A DNA stretch of 64,000 nucleotides, taken from contig QEOQ01000348.1 in the NCBI GenBank assembly GCA_010279815.1, positions 96,396 through 160,395 on the forward strand, in the 5' to 3' direction. The notes below the pieces were generated by a model. It made no database searches. It was not told the DNA's origin and saw only the letters and a list, made by a program, of their open reading frames with translations. The position numbers and the translations under genes are program-made. This DNA comes from Brachionus plicatilis. Taxonomy: Eukaryota; Rotifera; Eurotatoria; Ploima; Brachionidae. Positions 55,001 to 64,000 of the stretch are shown in pieces. Each line of letters begins with the position of its first letter. The stretch's first letter is position 1.

Positions 55001-58000
55001 TTAAATTTTAAGTGTTAGATTGTAAAAATCTGTCAGTTTTTTTTTTGTTGAAAATCGATCAAAATTTTAAATCAAATCTTAAATCATTAATCTTATCTAA
55101 AATTTAGCATCTAATCTTTGATATAAAAGATAAATGTTATTTAATAAGTTTAATTTATTTTATTAACATTATCTGAAATTTAATTGAATTAACAAAATCG
55201 ATTATTGCTGAGAAAAATTCTCATTTTTTCCAAAGGTACTTGAATAATATTAATCAAAATTTTGTTTTAATAAAAATTCTACAAAAGGAAATGATAACTA
55301 ACAAAAAAAAGTAATTATTTTCATGATTAAATAGTCAATCGAATTAAATTGAAAAAACAATCGTACTTAAATATTTAAGAGCAAATATTTAAAATAATTA
55401 AAAATATTAATTTAATCTTTAAAAATTAAAATAATTAAATGAAATATTCATATTTTTAATTAGCTAATTAACACTTGATAAAAACTAATATTTTTCTCTT
55501 CAAATTAAAGCTAAAATAAACTTATTTATAGTCAAAATATATGATGGTAAATATTGACCAGGAAACGACCAACACAAAGAAAATCTTTAAAAACACCGAT
55601 AAATAAATCCATCAAAGTAAAAAAAAAAAAGATCTAAATCCAAATCTCAATGATATTAGCCATTTTCTTATTTTTTATTTTCATTTTTATTTTATTGACA
55701 AAGTTGAGTTTTTTTTTAATCAAAAAAAAATTATGAATTATAACAAAATTAATTGCTTTGGATAGATCATTATCTTTTAAAAAAAAAAAAGAAATTAAAA
55801 CTTACTGTAACAGATGTAGAGTAAATTTGAGAGAAATTGATACTTTGTTTATCCAAGCAAGTATAAACAGGTACTGATCCAGAGCGATTAGTTGCACCAC
55901 GCTTGTTTTCATTAAGTCTATTACAAATTGAATTTAAATAACCGTATGATAAGGATTTGAATTTTTTTTGATTATAATTGCTGCTAGTATTGATTTTTTT
56001 TGTTTCTAAATTAAGACCATATGCTGCTGATGATTTGTAAGAACGCAAGTTATTAATAGTTAATGATCCCGGTACACAAGATTCAATTATTGATGATGCC
56101 AATGGCTCAAGCGATGTTTTTAAATTTATATTTTTACTTTCAATTATTTTAACATAAATAAACTTAAATTTTCCGAATTTTTTATTTAGTATGCCAGTCC
56201 ATATACCTGTCTCGTTCATATCAACCACATCAATTACATCTCCATCCTAAGGGCAAAAAAAATGAAAATATTTAATTTCAAAAAAATTAAAGACTTTAAA
56301 AAAAAATGCTTTACTCTTAGACACAATGAATTGGTGTCATAGGGACTTGGGGTAAAATCCTGGACCACTAGTGCTTTGGCTATTACCAAACTTTCCAAAT
56401 CTTTATTCGAAAAATCGAAGCTTATCGATCTTGTCTTGTAGATTGGCTTGTTAGGACTCGGCTGAAATTCGGATTGAACTGAGTACCGATTTGTTTCTAT
56501 TGTACTAAACTGATCTGTTTTTTTCTTAAACTAATTTTTTTTTAGTTCGGCATCAAAACAATTCCCAGCGGATTAATAATAAATGCCTATTGATACTCTT
56601 AATGGATATTTTAAACTAATTTTGTTAAAAATAACAGCTCGTTTAGCGATAGTATAAAAAAATTGATTAGAATTAATGCTCAAATGAGTAATGATGAATG
56701 CCACTATCTACCAAAAATCTTTCACAACTAGATAACATAATAGATAGGAGAGTAGGGGAAAATAATATTTAAGTATTTATCAATTTAAATTATTTATTGT
56801 TATTCAAATCAAATTAAGCAAATAAACAAAAAAATTATTTAAAATTTATTTAAAATTAAAAAAAGATTTACATTCATTTTAAGAAAATGGCAGAATATTT
56901 TTGTAAATTTTAGGTAGTTTATTTCGTAAAATAATTAAATAAAATTCACAGAGAAGAGAAAAAATGAAAGTCAGAAGTAGTAGACACTTGCTTTATGAAT
57001 TGAGGCATAAGAATTCAATATCCGATGCCTCAATTAATGAAAAGAGCGAGACAATTTGCCCATATAGACACATTTATTTATAGAACAGAGTAATCAGACA
57101 AATGGAGCAAACTAGCCGAGCAAGTGATTGAAGTTGAGAATCTAGACAAATTTGAAAAGCTAACTGATGAAATTTTTATTTAAAATCAGATTGGACATTT
57201 GAAAAAATTACTAGAAACATCATTATTATTTATTAATTTTCTTATCTTAAATAAAAAACTAATAATCTTATTTTAATAAAATGAGAGATAAAAGATGGAA
57301 GAGAAGAGTAAAAAAAAATGGAGCAGGAGCAATTCACAGAATGATAATTTGATATGAGAGTCTATATCTATAAATAATTCTGAATTAAGAAAACAAATTT
57401 TTTAAATCCCGATTCAACCTTTCGAAAAAAGTCTGCTAAATAATTTATATTTTAATTTTTCTTGTGGCCCGAAAATTAAAGGGTTCTGAATTAGAAAAAA
57501 ATTTTTTTTGACAATTTGTTATTTTTTCACTAATATTTGTGAGTTTTCATAACATGCATGTTATTTATGATTAAATTAATAGCAAAAATAATATTTAAAA
57601 TTCACTATTAAGTAAATTATTTACACTGATTTTTGCTAAAAAAAAAATATTTAAAAAAATTGTAAATGATTGATCTAGAAATTGGTCATTAAGTAGACTC
57701 AAATAAACAAACTAACGATGAGAATGAACCCGTAAAAAAAACTTCTTAAGAGACTGAAAAAACATACTTTGTCAATTTCCAAAAAGTCCAACTGGTCTAC
57801 CTATATTCTAGCCTTGAGTAAAAAGTTAAAAGAAATTTTCCAAAATTCAATGTCTAGGTTAAATGTTTTGGGTCATGTCCAGAATGTGATCAAGTGTTCA
57901 CCAAAAAATTTGATCATAGGTATCATGTACAGAATATTATCAGTGATCAATGATCACATACATCGTGACCAAAAAAGCCTCTAATTTATGAAAAAATAAA

Positions 58001-61000
58001 AATAAATTTTTTTTGGTGATCAGGAAATCTTTTAAAATATATTTAACTTTATTACCAATTTTCAAAAAAAAAATTTAAGTCTCAATTTTCAAAATAAAAT
58101 AGAACAAAATCTAAATTATTCTTTGTGTTTTTTTGAGATGTGCAATTTAACACCCTTTTCATTTTTCATAAATTCACCACAAATGCTACATTCTACCGGA
58201 TTTGACTGTTTGCTTAATGCTTTTTTTGCAGCTAATTTAGCTGCATCGGACGATTCTACTGGGACCAAAGCAATTTCTTTGTAAAAACTGCCTTTTCTTT
58301 TACGGTTTTTAAATCTTAATACATATATTTCAAAAACTTATAGTTTATTATGGTGAGTTGCAATTTTTTTTTTTTTATTTCATTCAATATTAACATAATT
58401 TTAAAAATTTAAAATTTCTGGAATAAAAAAAATTCTTGATTTCAACAAAAAAAATTTCATGTGATCAATTTTTGAATATTAAATCTTTAAATCATCCGTA
58501 ATTTATAATGATGTCTAATATATAAATATAATTTTTCAGAAATATTGGTTTGATTCCAGCTAAAACAATTTTAACCTTAAATGCGATTTCAAGAAGACAT
58601 TGTATTATAATTCTAAAAAATGCTTCTATTCCATTATTCTTAACTGCCATTTTGCGTAAAGAATCTCTAATTATTTTTATTTTTAGATTAATTCTTATTT
58701 ATTTATGTTCTAGACAATTTTGATGATCTCTTAAAGTAAAAAAACTTATGTTCAATTTAAATGTAATTTTTTCTGTAACTAAATAACAAAATGATTAGAA
58801 ATAATAAATTTTTGAATTTAATTTGCACATAAAAGAAAGAAAAAAAAAATAATTTTTTATTTTGAAAACCATTTGAATAATAAAAATTTTAGACATTTTA
58901 CTTCGACTAATTTTATTTCAAATATTATCAATTGATATTATTTATATTTCTTCAAAAAAAACAGTTAAAAGGAATTATTAATTTCCTCTAGTAATAATTA
59001 TTGAAATTGAAGTTTATTCTGTAAATTGCGGGAAAATTTAAATTTTATTTTTGTTTTTTAATATCTATTTAAATTCCCTTGTCTAATAAAAACTAAATAT
59101 CTTATTTTGAAAAAATAGATAAATGAACACTATTTGTTGATAGATTAAATAATTAATTAATTTTTTGATTATTTCTTAATACTCCAAAGGATTAAAGTCC
59201 ATCATTTAGGCATGAAAAAATATTATTTAATAAACAAATTTAAAGTGAAGGAAATTAACTTACTATTTTATTTTTTGTCTTGTTTGTTTTACGCGCTTGG
59301 TTCACTTCATATCCGGGTTGCTGCCGCGCTTCGCCTTCAATGCTTATTGGAAATGATATGGAATATTTTAGTAGAGAGCATTGCTTCACTTCCTCATTGC
59401 ATCCATAATCGTACACACTCTTGGAATTGCGCATGGACGAGTTGCCAAACTTCGATGTATGTCGTATTCCCATCTTTAGCAATAAATCATCTTCAAAAAA
59501 AAATTAACCATAATCAGTACTAATTTAGAACAAATAGACTATGCTAGTAAATATTTAACTTGGTTAGTTTTTTTTCTTTTTTTTTTTTCTAGGCTAAAAT
59601 ATCATGATCGGTAAATATTTGTTGATGTAAAAAAGCGGTTTGCTTTTGGTCATTAGTTTTAGGTCAAAATGAAATAAAAAGCAAAAAAATAGAAATCGAT
59701 GATTAATGTCCTATTGGAAAAAATTTAAATTAAATCGATGAAAGTATTTTATCTTTCAAACTAATCAATTATTCTTCCAAATTTTATCAGAATATTAAAT
59801 TTCGATTTATAGTTTTTATTTGTAGGTCTATCTGGAAATAGATAACTAGTTTCTAGAGGCAATTTTTTATTTATTAAACTAATTGATAAATGATATATTC
59901 AAGGCCGACAGATTCTGTAGACTTGATGATAACAATTTCCGATTTAAAAAACAAGTACAAGACAAACTGAAGCCAAAAAAGAATAGTTTTTTTTCATATA
60001 AATTGAAAAAATTAGACCTCAACAAAAATTATTTGAAAAATATGAATTAACTTTTAACATTCTAATCTAAATATTTTAATTAAAAAAATAAATTATAAAA
60101 ACTATTCGAGGAACTTATAAAAAAGATTACAACAATCAAAATATAACAATTTAGATTTTTTGGGAATAGAGACATAAAAAAAAGAAAATAATTAAAAAAA
60201 AAGTTATAAAATATTTATTTTTTTGATATGAAATTTCTATTTGTTTACTTATTCTAACCTTTGATTTTTTTGACATTTTCTATTAAATAATCACCACTTG
60301 CTGATTTGAACTTAACTTCTAAATTCTAAAATAATCTTTATTTTTGTACAATTTTTTAATTAAAAAAAATCAAATGATCATAGTTTGAAAATTTTATGTT
60401 ATCATAGCGTTAAAATCTCTTACTACAAGTATCATAAACTTTTGCCATAGATAAAAGTCTCATATCGAGTGCAAAAATTTGAACTAGACATTTTCAATAA
60501 AATCTTTCAATTATTTTGTAATTTCAGTGAGTGTTTATAATTTAAAAAAATAAAAACCATTGAGCTAAAACTCAATTTTTTTTGATGATGAATTTCGAAC
60601 AGATGAGAAAAAAATTCTTAATAGCAAACAATTCTTCAAAAAAGCTCATCATTATGAACTATTGAATTTATTTTATAAAAATTTAATTCAATTTTTTTTC
60701 TGAAATAAACTTTGATTTTAATAAATAATCGATTGATTGAATTAATATTAATTTTTATCTATTCCAGAGTCTAGTGCGATAAAAATTGCACTCAGCATTT
60801 ATTAAAAAAAGACTTAATTAAATTTTAATATTGTCTCGAGTGACATATAGCTCAAGTGTCAGTCAATAAATAAACTTACCATTCAAATTTTGATCCAACA
60901 ATCGAACAATATTATTTTGTTTTGCGTTGAACAACTGTGCCGATTTATTAGAAATTCTCGGACTGTTGCATTTAGCCTTAAATGGAACAATAGGTTCAAA

Positions 61001-63341
61001 CTAAATTAACAAAATTATATAATTAAGAATAATAATCTCTCTAGAACTGATTAAATAATCTAGTAACGCTGGCCAGATTATTGAGTAGCTTAGACTTGGC
61101 CTTATTGAATTTTATCTCTTAATTATTAAATTCAGTGAAGAACAAAATTGGATGGATGAGGGTCTGCGTTAAGTTTGCGTAATTAATTTCCTCTCAAATG
61201 TCATTACTAACGATGTAAACATTGCCTCAGAAATAAAATTCAATTATGGCTCAAAATTGGGTTAAAAGAGTTATTCTAATCAATCGGGCACAAATTACTT
61301 TCAAATCTAAATATTTATGATCATTTAAGCTGGCTGGTTTATTTGTTGTAAGTTTTCGACAGTCCAAATTCTGCCTGTCTTAATTAAAGTTTATTTAATT
61401 TAAAAATAAAAAAAATTTCAAAAAATAAAAAATTACTTGATTTAGAAACATTGACTCTTCTGGGTCTGACTTTTTCTTGGCTGCTGAGACATTCGGGCTT
61501 TTTTGCTCTAAAAATTAATCTAAATTAATTTTAATTCTAGCTGATAATTTAGGTTTATCATGTTAAATCTAGAAAATTTAAAATTTGACATATTATTTAT
61601 GGTCAAAAAAATCTTTTAATCACACTTATTAAATTGGTCTAGCAATCGATTTAATATTTTATTTTATTTAATTAACTAGGCACGAATTTAAGCATATACA
61701 AGACTCGATTTATAGTTTTTCTGCTGATAAAATAAGATACTATTTTTTTATTCATTCATTCAATAAAATCATCAACGAGAAAATAAAGGATTAAAGTCAA
61801 GTGAATATAAGAAAATAATAATTTTATAGTTATAATAAAATAATTACAAAGTAAAACAAACAAACGAAAAAACTTCCTTTTATCCAAATCTCAGTTAAAA
61901 CTTAAGTTTATTATTATGGGGTATTAATAAACGATTATTCATGACTAGGAAACTAACTTTTTTTGAATTTCCAAAATTAGTTTAATATTTTCTTCATCTT
62001 TAGACTTACGATATTTTTTGGTTATTTTAGACTTTCAAAAAATGGTTCTGCCAAGTTTGGTGACTAGTTGGTTGAATCAGTAAAACCAGTTATGTCTTCA
62101 TATTAAGTGATCTAATTAATTGTTTTAATCGTCAGCAAAAAATTTACAACTAAAAGAAAAATTAGATTTAAATAAATTTATGAGACAATTTTTAGAAATT
62201 GAATTTCACTTGAATCTTAACAAAATTCTAATTTATTTTATAGTGTATTTGAAGAATCAGATGATTTTTTAAATTCAAAAATTATCCAAGAATACAATTT
62301 TTTTGTTCATAAAAGTAATTTTTAAATTGTTCTGAAAGCTTGTATAGTTTTATTATATGGCCAGTTGATCACCTTTGAGAGGAGATCTAACAAAATAAAA
62401 ATTAAATATTAATTTAATTGATTCGATCTTAACAGCATTTTAAAAGCTTTTAAACAGTGATCAATATTTTTGTTTATTAATTAGATTAAGTTTATTCAAA
62501 TAGCCAAGGAAATCCTGATTAATGACCAGACTTTTTCAAAAAATATTTTGTTTCAACTGGTATTAAGGAAATAAATTACTATCCAGGCTTATTTTTCAAA
62601 ATATTTCCAACAAAAATTGAACATAAAAGCAGTTAAAAAATAGAGACATAAAAAAATTAAATTAAATTTTATTATGTTTTTCTAAACGCCTTAGTCTATT
62701 GTCCGATCGGTAAAAGCATAATCATATAATTTTGTTTATTTATATTCATATAAATTTTGTTTGTCAAATTCTATGCCTAAATTTAGAGTAAAAGTCAAAT
62801 TTTGACAATATTTTTTTTAAATGAATACCTTAAACAATTTAACTTTTAATCAAAATTTTCAATAAAATCTTAGAAGAAAAATTTCTTAGAACTCCATCAC
62901 TCCTTTTATAAAATAAATAAACTAAGATTATATAATTTTTATTTTAAATGTAAAAAAACACTTGAATAGTAAAATTTTTGGTCAAAAATTACTCTCAGAT
63001 CTCTGACCAAAAATACCTAATCTAAATATTAAAATTCTGATTTCTGAAACTACTTTTGTGATTCAAAATTCATGATAAAAAAAATTTTCCTACTTTGTGT
63101 CAATGCTGGGTCCCTTTTCGTCGTAAATAGCCATTAAATTTTTGATTGACTTGCGCAAGTCTTTGACTGAAGTCAACAATTTGGATCCGACCAGAGAACC
63201 AACCTGCTGGTTATTGGCAGCATTTTTCAACAATTTAACATCTGGTAAAATATTAACATTTTGATCGTAGCTGGCTTTGCTTTTATTTTTTATGGGATCT
63301 AAATTCCTGTAGTTTCTTGCACTGAATTTGCATCCCGTCAT
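40053..63341 (-). CDS. SASH1: SASH1/SLY-family SH3-SAM adaptor, ~23-kb gene with dispersed exons
   Basis: SASH1, SASH3/SLY and SAMSN1 are cytoplasmic SH3-SAM scaffolds. Supported exons are 63341-63094 (ATG), 61505-61437, 61000-60880, 59490-59264, 56509-56315, 56246-55806, one broken by the gap (42218 to 41071) and 40367-40053 (stop). The SH3 spans two exons: VQDFTPSPYDTNSLCLR then DGDVIDV and GIWTGILNKKFGKFKFIYV, nearly the vertebrate SASH1 SH3. After the gap SNDSGCYSNTDR matches the SASH1 'DSGCYESS' block. The conserved pre-SAM2 region follows (LATEMIDLASVPYTDEMGFC, VPMALVKRYAAELN, IETERLAQIEKSGKLG), then SAM2 (LESFLFSLGLSMYIEKFKQR). The ATG at 41865 is not the true start, because its frame stays open upstream to the gap. 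The junction of exon 1 (phase 2) to exon 2 (phase 0) does not fit, so an exon is missing there. The same applies between 55806 and 42218. Introns are long and loaded with transposons. Confidence 0.85.
40482..40856. mobile_element. GGCA-type MITE in the last SASH1 intron, perfect TSD
   Basis: The left end is GGCATCTTCAAGTTGATGAT and the right end, reversed, is AGCATTTTGGAGTTGATGAT. The flanks GAAAAAAA at 40474-40481 and 40857-40864 are identical, though low in complexity. The element is a near-perfect palindrome, so both strands give the same short open frame beginning MIYLLCRFKK; neither is a gene. It is homologous to 48494-49009. Confidence 0.82.
41905..42193. other. SASH1: Assembly gap (289 N) inside a SASH1 exon
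   Basis: Left of the gap the minus-strand frame is open (ELIGAGSHNNPIIMKKKK). To the right, a poly-pyrimidine-like acceptor TTATTCTGAAG at 42219-42229 precedes 25 coding-like bases (ELKLGTVN). In family members SAM1 lies exactly between the SH3 and the DSGCY block, and ELKLG resembles SAM helix 1. I infer that the gap hides most of SAM1. Confidence 0.6.
42230..43751. other. SASH1 intron segment with a less AT-rich patch
   Basis: 42720-43060 has visibly higher GC than the surrounding introns and several GATAA/TTATC sites (GGGATAAC, GATAAAG, TTTATCTTA). At 43165 a plus-strand ATG (ACAAAATGAATAC) begins a short frame ending at a GTGAGT donor. I cannot assign a gene. An intronic enhancer or alternative promoter is conceivable. 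Confidence 0.3.
43752..44620 (+). mobile_element. Tc1/mariner-type transposon, internally deleted and frameshifted
   Basis: The terminal repeats ACGGGTGTAGAATAAAAAAT and, reversed from the right, ACGGGTTTAAAATAAAAAAT match over about 33 bp and are flanked by TA at 43750-43751 and 44621-44622. The transposase frame starts at 43912 with an HTH (QNLSKAEVVRRFNGLGYKKS, SVYRWLD) and GRPAKIRTKQ after a frameshift in an A-run. After an internal deletion the end of the DDE domain follows, around 44211-44330: YGFWSDLASSHFAN (second catalytic Asp region) and NVPKARPI. Middle catalytic residues are missing and stops intervene. It is a dead copy. Confidence 0.85.
44623..45070. other. Intronic sequence, nothing recognised
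   Basis: AT-rich sequence between the mariner and LINE relics. The segment CCAAGGACTCCGCTTCGGAT near 44858 is less AT-rich but unassigned. Confidence 0.3.
45071..45950 (+). pseudogene. Degenerate LINE reverse transcriptase, same family as 36969
   Basis: Pieces in shifting frames align in order with the RT ORF at 38233-37181. CGVKQ (for GVKQG) and IFINDLIEEC (for IYIDDLIIEC) come first. LNESLIVYVNDN follows, with YADD decayed to YVND, then KWRFKFNSVKSKTITFG, CQNNLVRQMLNLI and GIPKVLRLFKIEQLYFFSK. Multiple stops and frameshifts show it is long dead. It lies antisense inside a SASH1 intron. Confidence 0.7.
45951..48206. other. Large AT-rich SASH1 intron segment
   Basis: I found no exon of the SASH1 gene, no ORF with recognisable similarity and no clear repeat. 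A TGATCTTGAGCTCAATCAGA patch near 47100 is merely less AT-rich. Confidence 0.35.
48207..49086. mobile_element. MITE of the 2746 family, split by a nested MITE
   Basis: The outer ends GGGGTTTTGAAGTTCGTTTC and, reversed, GGGGTTGTGAATTTCATTTC form the terminal repeats. It aligns with 2746-3125 up to ATTATTCC, where a 516-bp element intervenes, and resumes with ATTATTCCTTATAGTAAAAG. Its GCA-rich core lies at 48339-48430. Confidence 0.85.
48494..49009. mobile_element. GGCA-type MITE nested in another MITE, perfect TSD
   Basis: The ends are GGCATCTTGAAGTTAATGAT and ...ATCATCAACTTCAAGATGCC. The octamer ATTATTCC is present on both sides (48486-48493, 49010-49017) but only once in the uninterrupted host MITE at 2746-3125. 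The interior shares the TTTTAATGTAACATG and GTTATGTAGATTTAAAAAAA blocks with the 40482 copy. Confidence 0.93.
49292..49473. mobile_element. Short MITE with AGGTCTAAAACTCTTTC termini
   Basis: The left arm AGGTCTAAAACTCTTTCAGC ... ATCAGCTGA pairs with the right arm TCAGCTGAT...GAAAGAGTTTTAGACCT. The arms are about 36 bp and the whole is about 180 bp. No target duplication is obvious because the left flank is a T-run. It is unrelated in sequence to the GGCA family. The minus-strand open frame across it is incidental. Confidence 0.7.
49474..50412. other. AT-rich intronic segment
   Basis: No coding exon or clear repeat is recognised. Confidence 0.35.
50413..50691 (+). pseudogene. Possible transposase C-terminal zinc-binding remnant
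   Basis: The frame has an acidic stretch (ISDEEDEEESENEKS) followed by LKICLKCTTVFGKVKTNQNN, then W-x-x-I-x-K-C-x-x-W-S-C-x-x-C-L. Such a C..C.../C..W.C..C tail after an acidic linker ends many pogo/Tigger-like transposases. No DDE domain lies upstream. A small acidic zinc-finger gene is an alternative. Confidence 0.35.
50692..51210 (+). pseudogene. LINE reverse-transcriptase C-terminal fragment (CR1/jockey-like)
   Basis: The open frame reads YLGVFITNDLKWNKQC, NRILGQISNSFKNLSRESLR, LLYTSLVRPHLEYAVGTWSP and LEKVQRIATKLI, the canonical post-palm region of CR1/jockey/L2 elements. The palm with YxDD and the endonuclease are missing. It ends in a TAA-type microsatellite (51195-51210) in frame. 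It is a 5'-truncated copy on the strand opposite the SASH1 transcript. Confidence 0.8.
51280..52284. other. Intronic sequence with short microsatellite
   Basis: It contains a (CTA)n run near 51580 and a less AT-rich patch near 52085-52115 (GTGCGCGCGACTCGAGGTCG). No gene can be supported. Confidence 0.35.
52285..52318 (-). other. SASH1: Candidate SASH1 microexon leading into SAM1
   Basis: On the minus strand a T-rich tract ending TTTTAG is followed by 34 bases and then GTTGGTTA. Entered in phase 2 it reads SPIKHLDSLKQ and joins in frame to ELKLGTVN at 42218. The result resembles the start of a SAM domain (helix 1 'hxxLLxxLxLxxh'). The upstream exon at 55806 ends in phase 0, so another exon would be needed. 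The donor GTTGGT is weak. Confidence 0.35.
52319..55805. other. Long AT-rich SASH1 intron
   Basis: I see no convincing exon, RNA gene or repeat. If the 52285 microexon is real, at least one further exon should be hidden here. Confidence 0.35.
56510..58115. other. SASH1 intron sequence
   Basis: AT-rich. The 71-codon plus-strand frame at 57769-57984 has no recognisable similarity and I do not call it. Nothing else is supported. Confidence 0.35.
58116..58340 (-). CDS. Orphan C2H2 zinc-finger exon or ORF inside a SASH1 intron
   Basis: The minus-strand frame, open from a TAA near 58340 to a TAA at 58118-58116, encodes a basic start (FKNRKRKGSFYKEIALVPVE), an alanine/lysine-rich helix (AAKLAAKKALSKQ) and one well-formed C2H2 finger: ECSICGEFMKNEKGVKLHIS followed by KKH. 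It has no early ATG, but a possible splice acceptor (TGTATTAAG) precedes ATTTAAAAACC. The composition is far less AT-biased than the intron around it, suggesting it is or was coding. It could be an alternative terminal exon of the SASH1-like gene, the last exon of a nested gene, or a transposon-derived finger. None is proven. Confidence 0.45.
58341..59263. other. Intronic AT-rich sequence
   Basis: No feature recognised. Confidence 0.35.
59491..60879. other. Intronic AT-rich sequence
   Basis: No exon or repeat recognised between the SASH1 exons ending at 59490 and 60880. Confidence 0.35.
61508..63093. other. First large SASH1 intron
   Basis: The flanking exons disagree in phase (2 versus 0), so a small unseen exon is expected here. 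I could not place it. Confidence 0.35.
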
Positions 63342-64000
63342 GATTTCTTGTGGCCACCGATCAACTCTAATCTAATTACCAAATTATTCTAAAATCTAAA
63401 GCTATTTAAATTTTTGAATAAAAGTAAGAACTAATTAGTAAACTACGCGGGGTATTTAACAAAAATATTTAGAATTTGTGTATAAAATTTTCAAGAGTTG
63501 AACTGTTTTGTTTTTTGAATAACTAGAACTTAACTTAAGGGTGTCAAATAAATCAACTCAAAATAGTTAGGTAATTGAGCTAGGTTGATTATTCTTTTTG
63601 AACAAGTTGGACAACATTTAAAAAAAATTATCTAAACTGAAAAAATAGAGACTGCACACTTTTAAAGCTAAGATTTTGGCTAATTAAAATTTTGCATAAT
63701 TTTAAGTAGAGTAGGATATGGGCAATCTGGTTTTAGTTGACAAATTTAATTTAAAAAATGTGAGCCAAAAATGTTAAGCTTATTTGCACTTGGCAAATTC
63801 TTATAAATCGCCTATGATAAGCATTAGGTAAAATTAATTTCATGGATAAGTTTTGGTCATTTCGAAAAGAACCAAGCTCTGCTTCGCCACCAATTGGGCG
63901 CATTATGTAAGCCTTGAAAAAAAAATTTCTAACTCAATTATTTCGGTCAAAATATAATTAAGTTTGGAGCAATTTTGCGGAAATTTTTCGTTTGAATAAG
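63342..64000. promoter_or_regulatory. SASH1: Upstream region of the SASH1-like gene
   Basis: It presumably holds the promoter and 5' UTR of the minus-strand gene, if the exon at 63341 is first. A less AT-rich stretch near 63870-63910 (AAGCTCTGCTTCGCCACCAA) could be a non-coding exon or a transposon end; I cannot assign it. Confidence 0.35.

Noticed and set aside
55770..56246. Independent gene starting at Met 56228
   Set aside because: It is the middle of an SH3 domain; the exon begins at a splice acceptor at 56246 and continues the frame of the exon ending at 56315.
57769..57984. 71-codon plus-strand frame
   Set aside because: No recognisable similarity, no splice or promoter context, and expected by chance in a long intron.
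59212..59523. 103-codon plus-strand frame
   Set aside because: It is antisense to the SASH1 exon 59490-59264, which has matching splice sites and phase.
1..64000. tRNA or rRNA genes
   Set aside because: I saw no cloverleaf with conserved A/B boxes and no rRNA-like GC-rich block; a covariance-model scan would be needed to exclude degenerate ones.

Overview
The window is extremely AT-rich eukaryotic DNA with spliceosomal GT-AG introns. It carries animal-specific genes: UNC80 (NALCN channel complex), FBF1 (centriole distal appendage), a SASH1/SLY-type SH3-SAM adaptor, and a rhodopsin-like receptor. The very low GC, short introns, intronless genes of microbial type and many degenerate transposons suggest a small invertebrate. 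A monogonont rotifer such as Brachionus is my best guess, but that is inference from the overall pattern.

Layout. 1-3.8 kb is a repeat field: a repeated GCTATTT motif, a Helitron 3' end with a PIF1-helicase remnant, and three palindromic MITE-like elements. 3.9-11.6 kb (minus) holds the first six exons, including a 39-nt microexon, of UNC80, which runs off the left edge. Head-to-head with it is ABT1/ESF2 (12.2-13.0 kb, plus), a ribosome-assembly RRM protein. 14.0-18.2 kb (plus) has two intronless genes: a secreted, probably GPI-anchored GH3 beta-glucosidase that looks horizontally acquired, and a RING-like/coiled-coil/WD40 protein. FBF1 (minus, nine exons) fills 19.3-25.3 kb. Then come two foldback elements, a MULE/SWIM transposase scrap, an intronless 7TM receptor (28.2-30.6 kb, minus) and an intronless GT31 glycosyltransferase (33.2-34.2 kb, minus). 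35.8-39.8 kb is a transposon graveyard, including a LINE nested in a MITE. From 40.05 to 63.34 kb (minus) the scattered exons belong to one SASH1-family gene of about 23 kb. Its introns hold a mariner relic, LINE relics, nested MITEs and an orphan zinc-finger ORF. The assembly gap at 41905-42193 appears to interrupt its first SAM domain.

The most distinctive system is the MITE population. At least seven elements share GGCA-type terminal inverted repeats and each is flanked by an exact or near-exact 8-bp target-site duplication. Several with otherwise unrelated ends share a GCA-rich palindromic core of about 100 bp. Paralogous empty sites inside the same window prove two of the nested insertions. 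The host genes do not form a pathway; they are ordinary neighbours in a compact animal genome.
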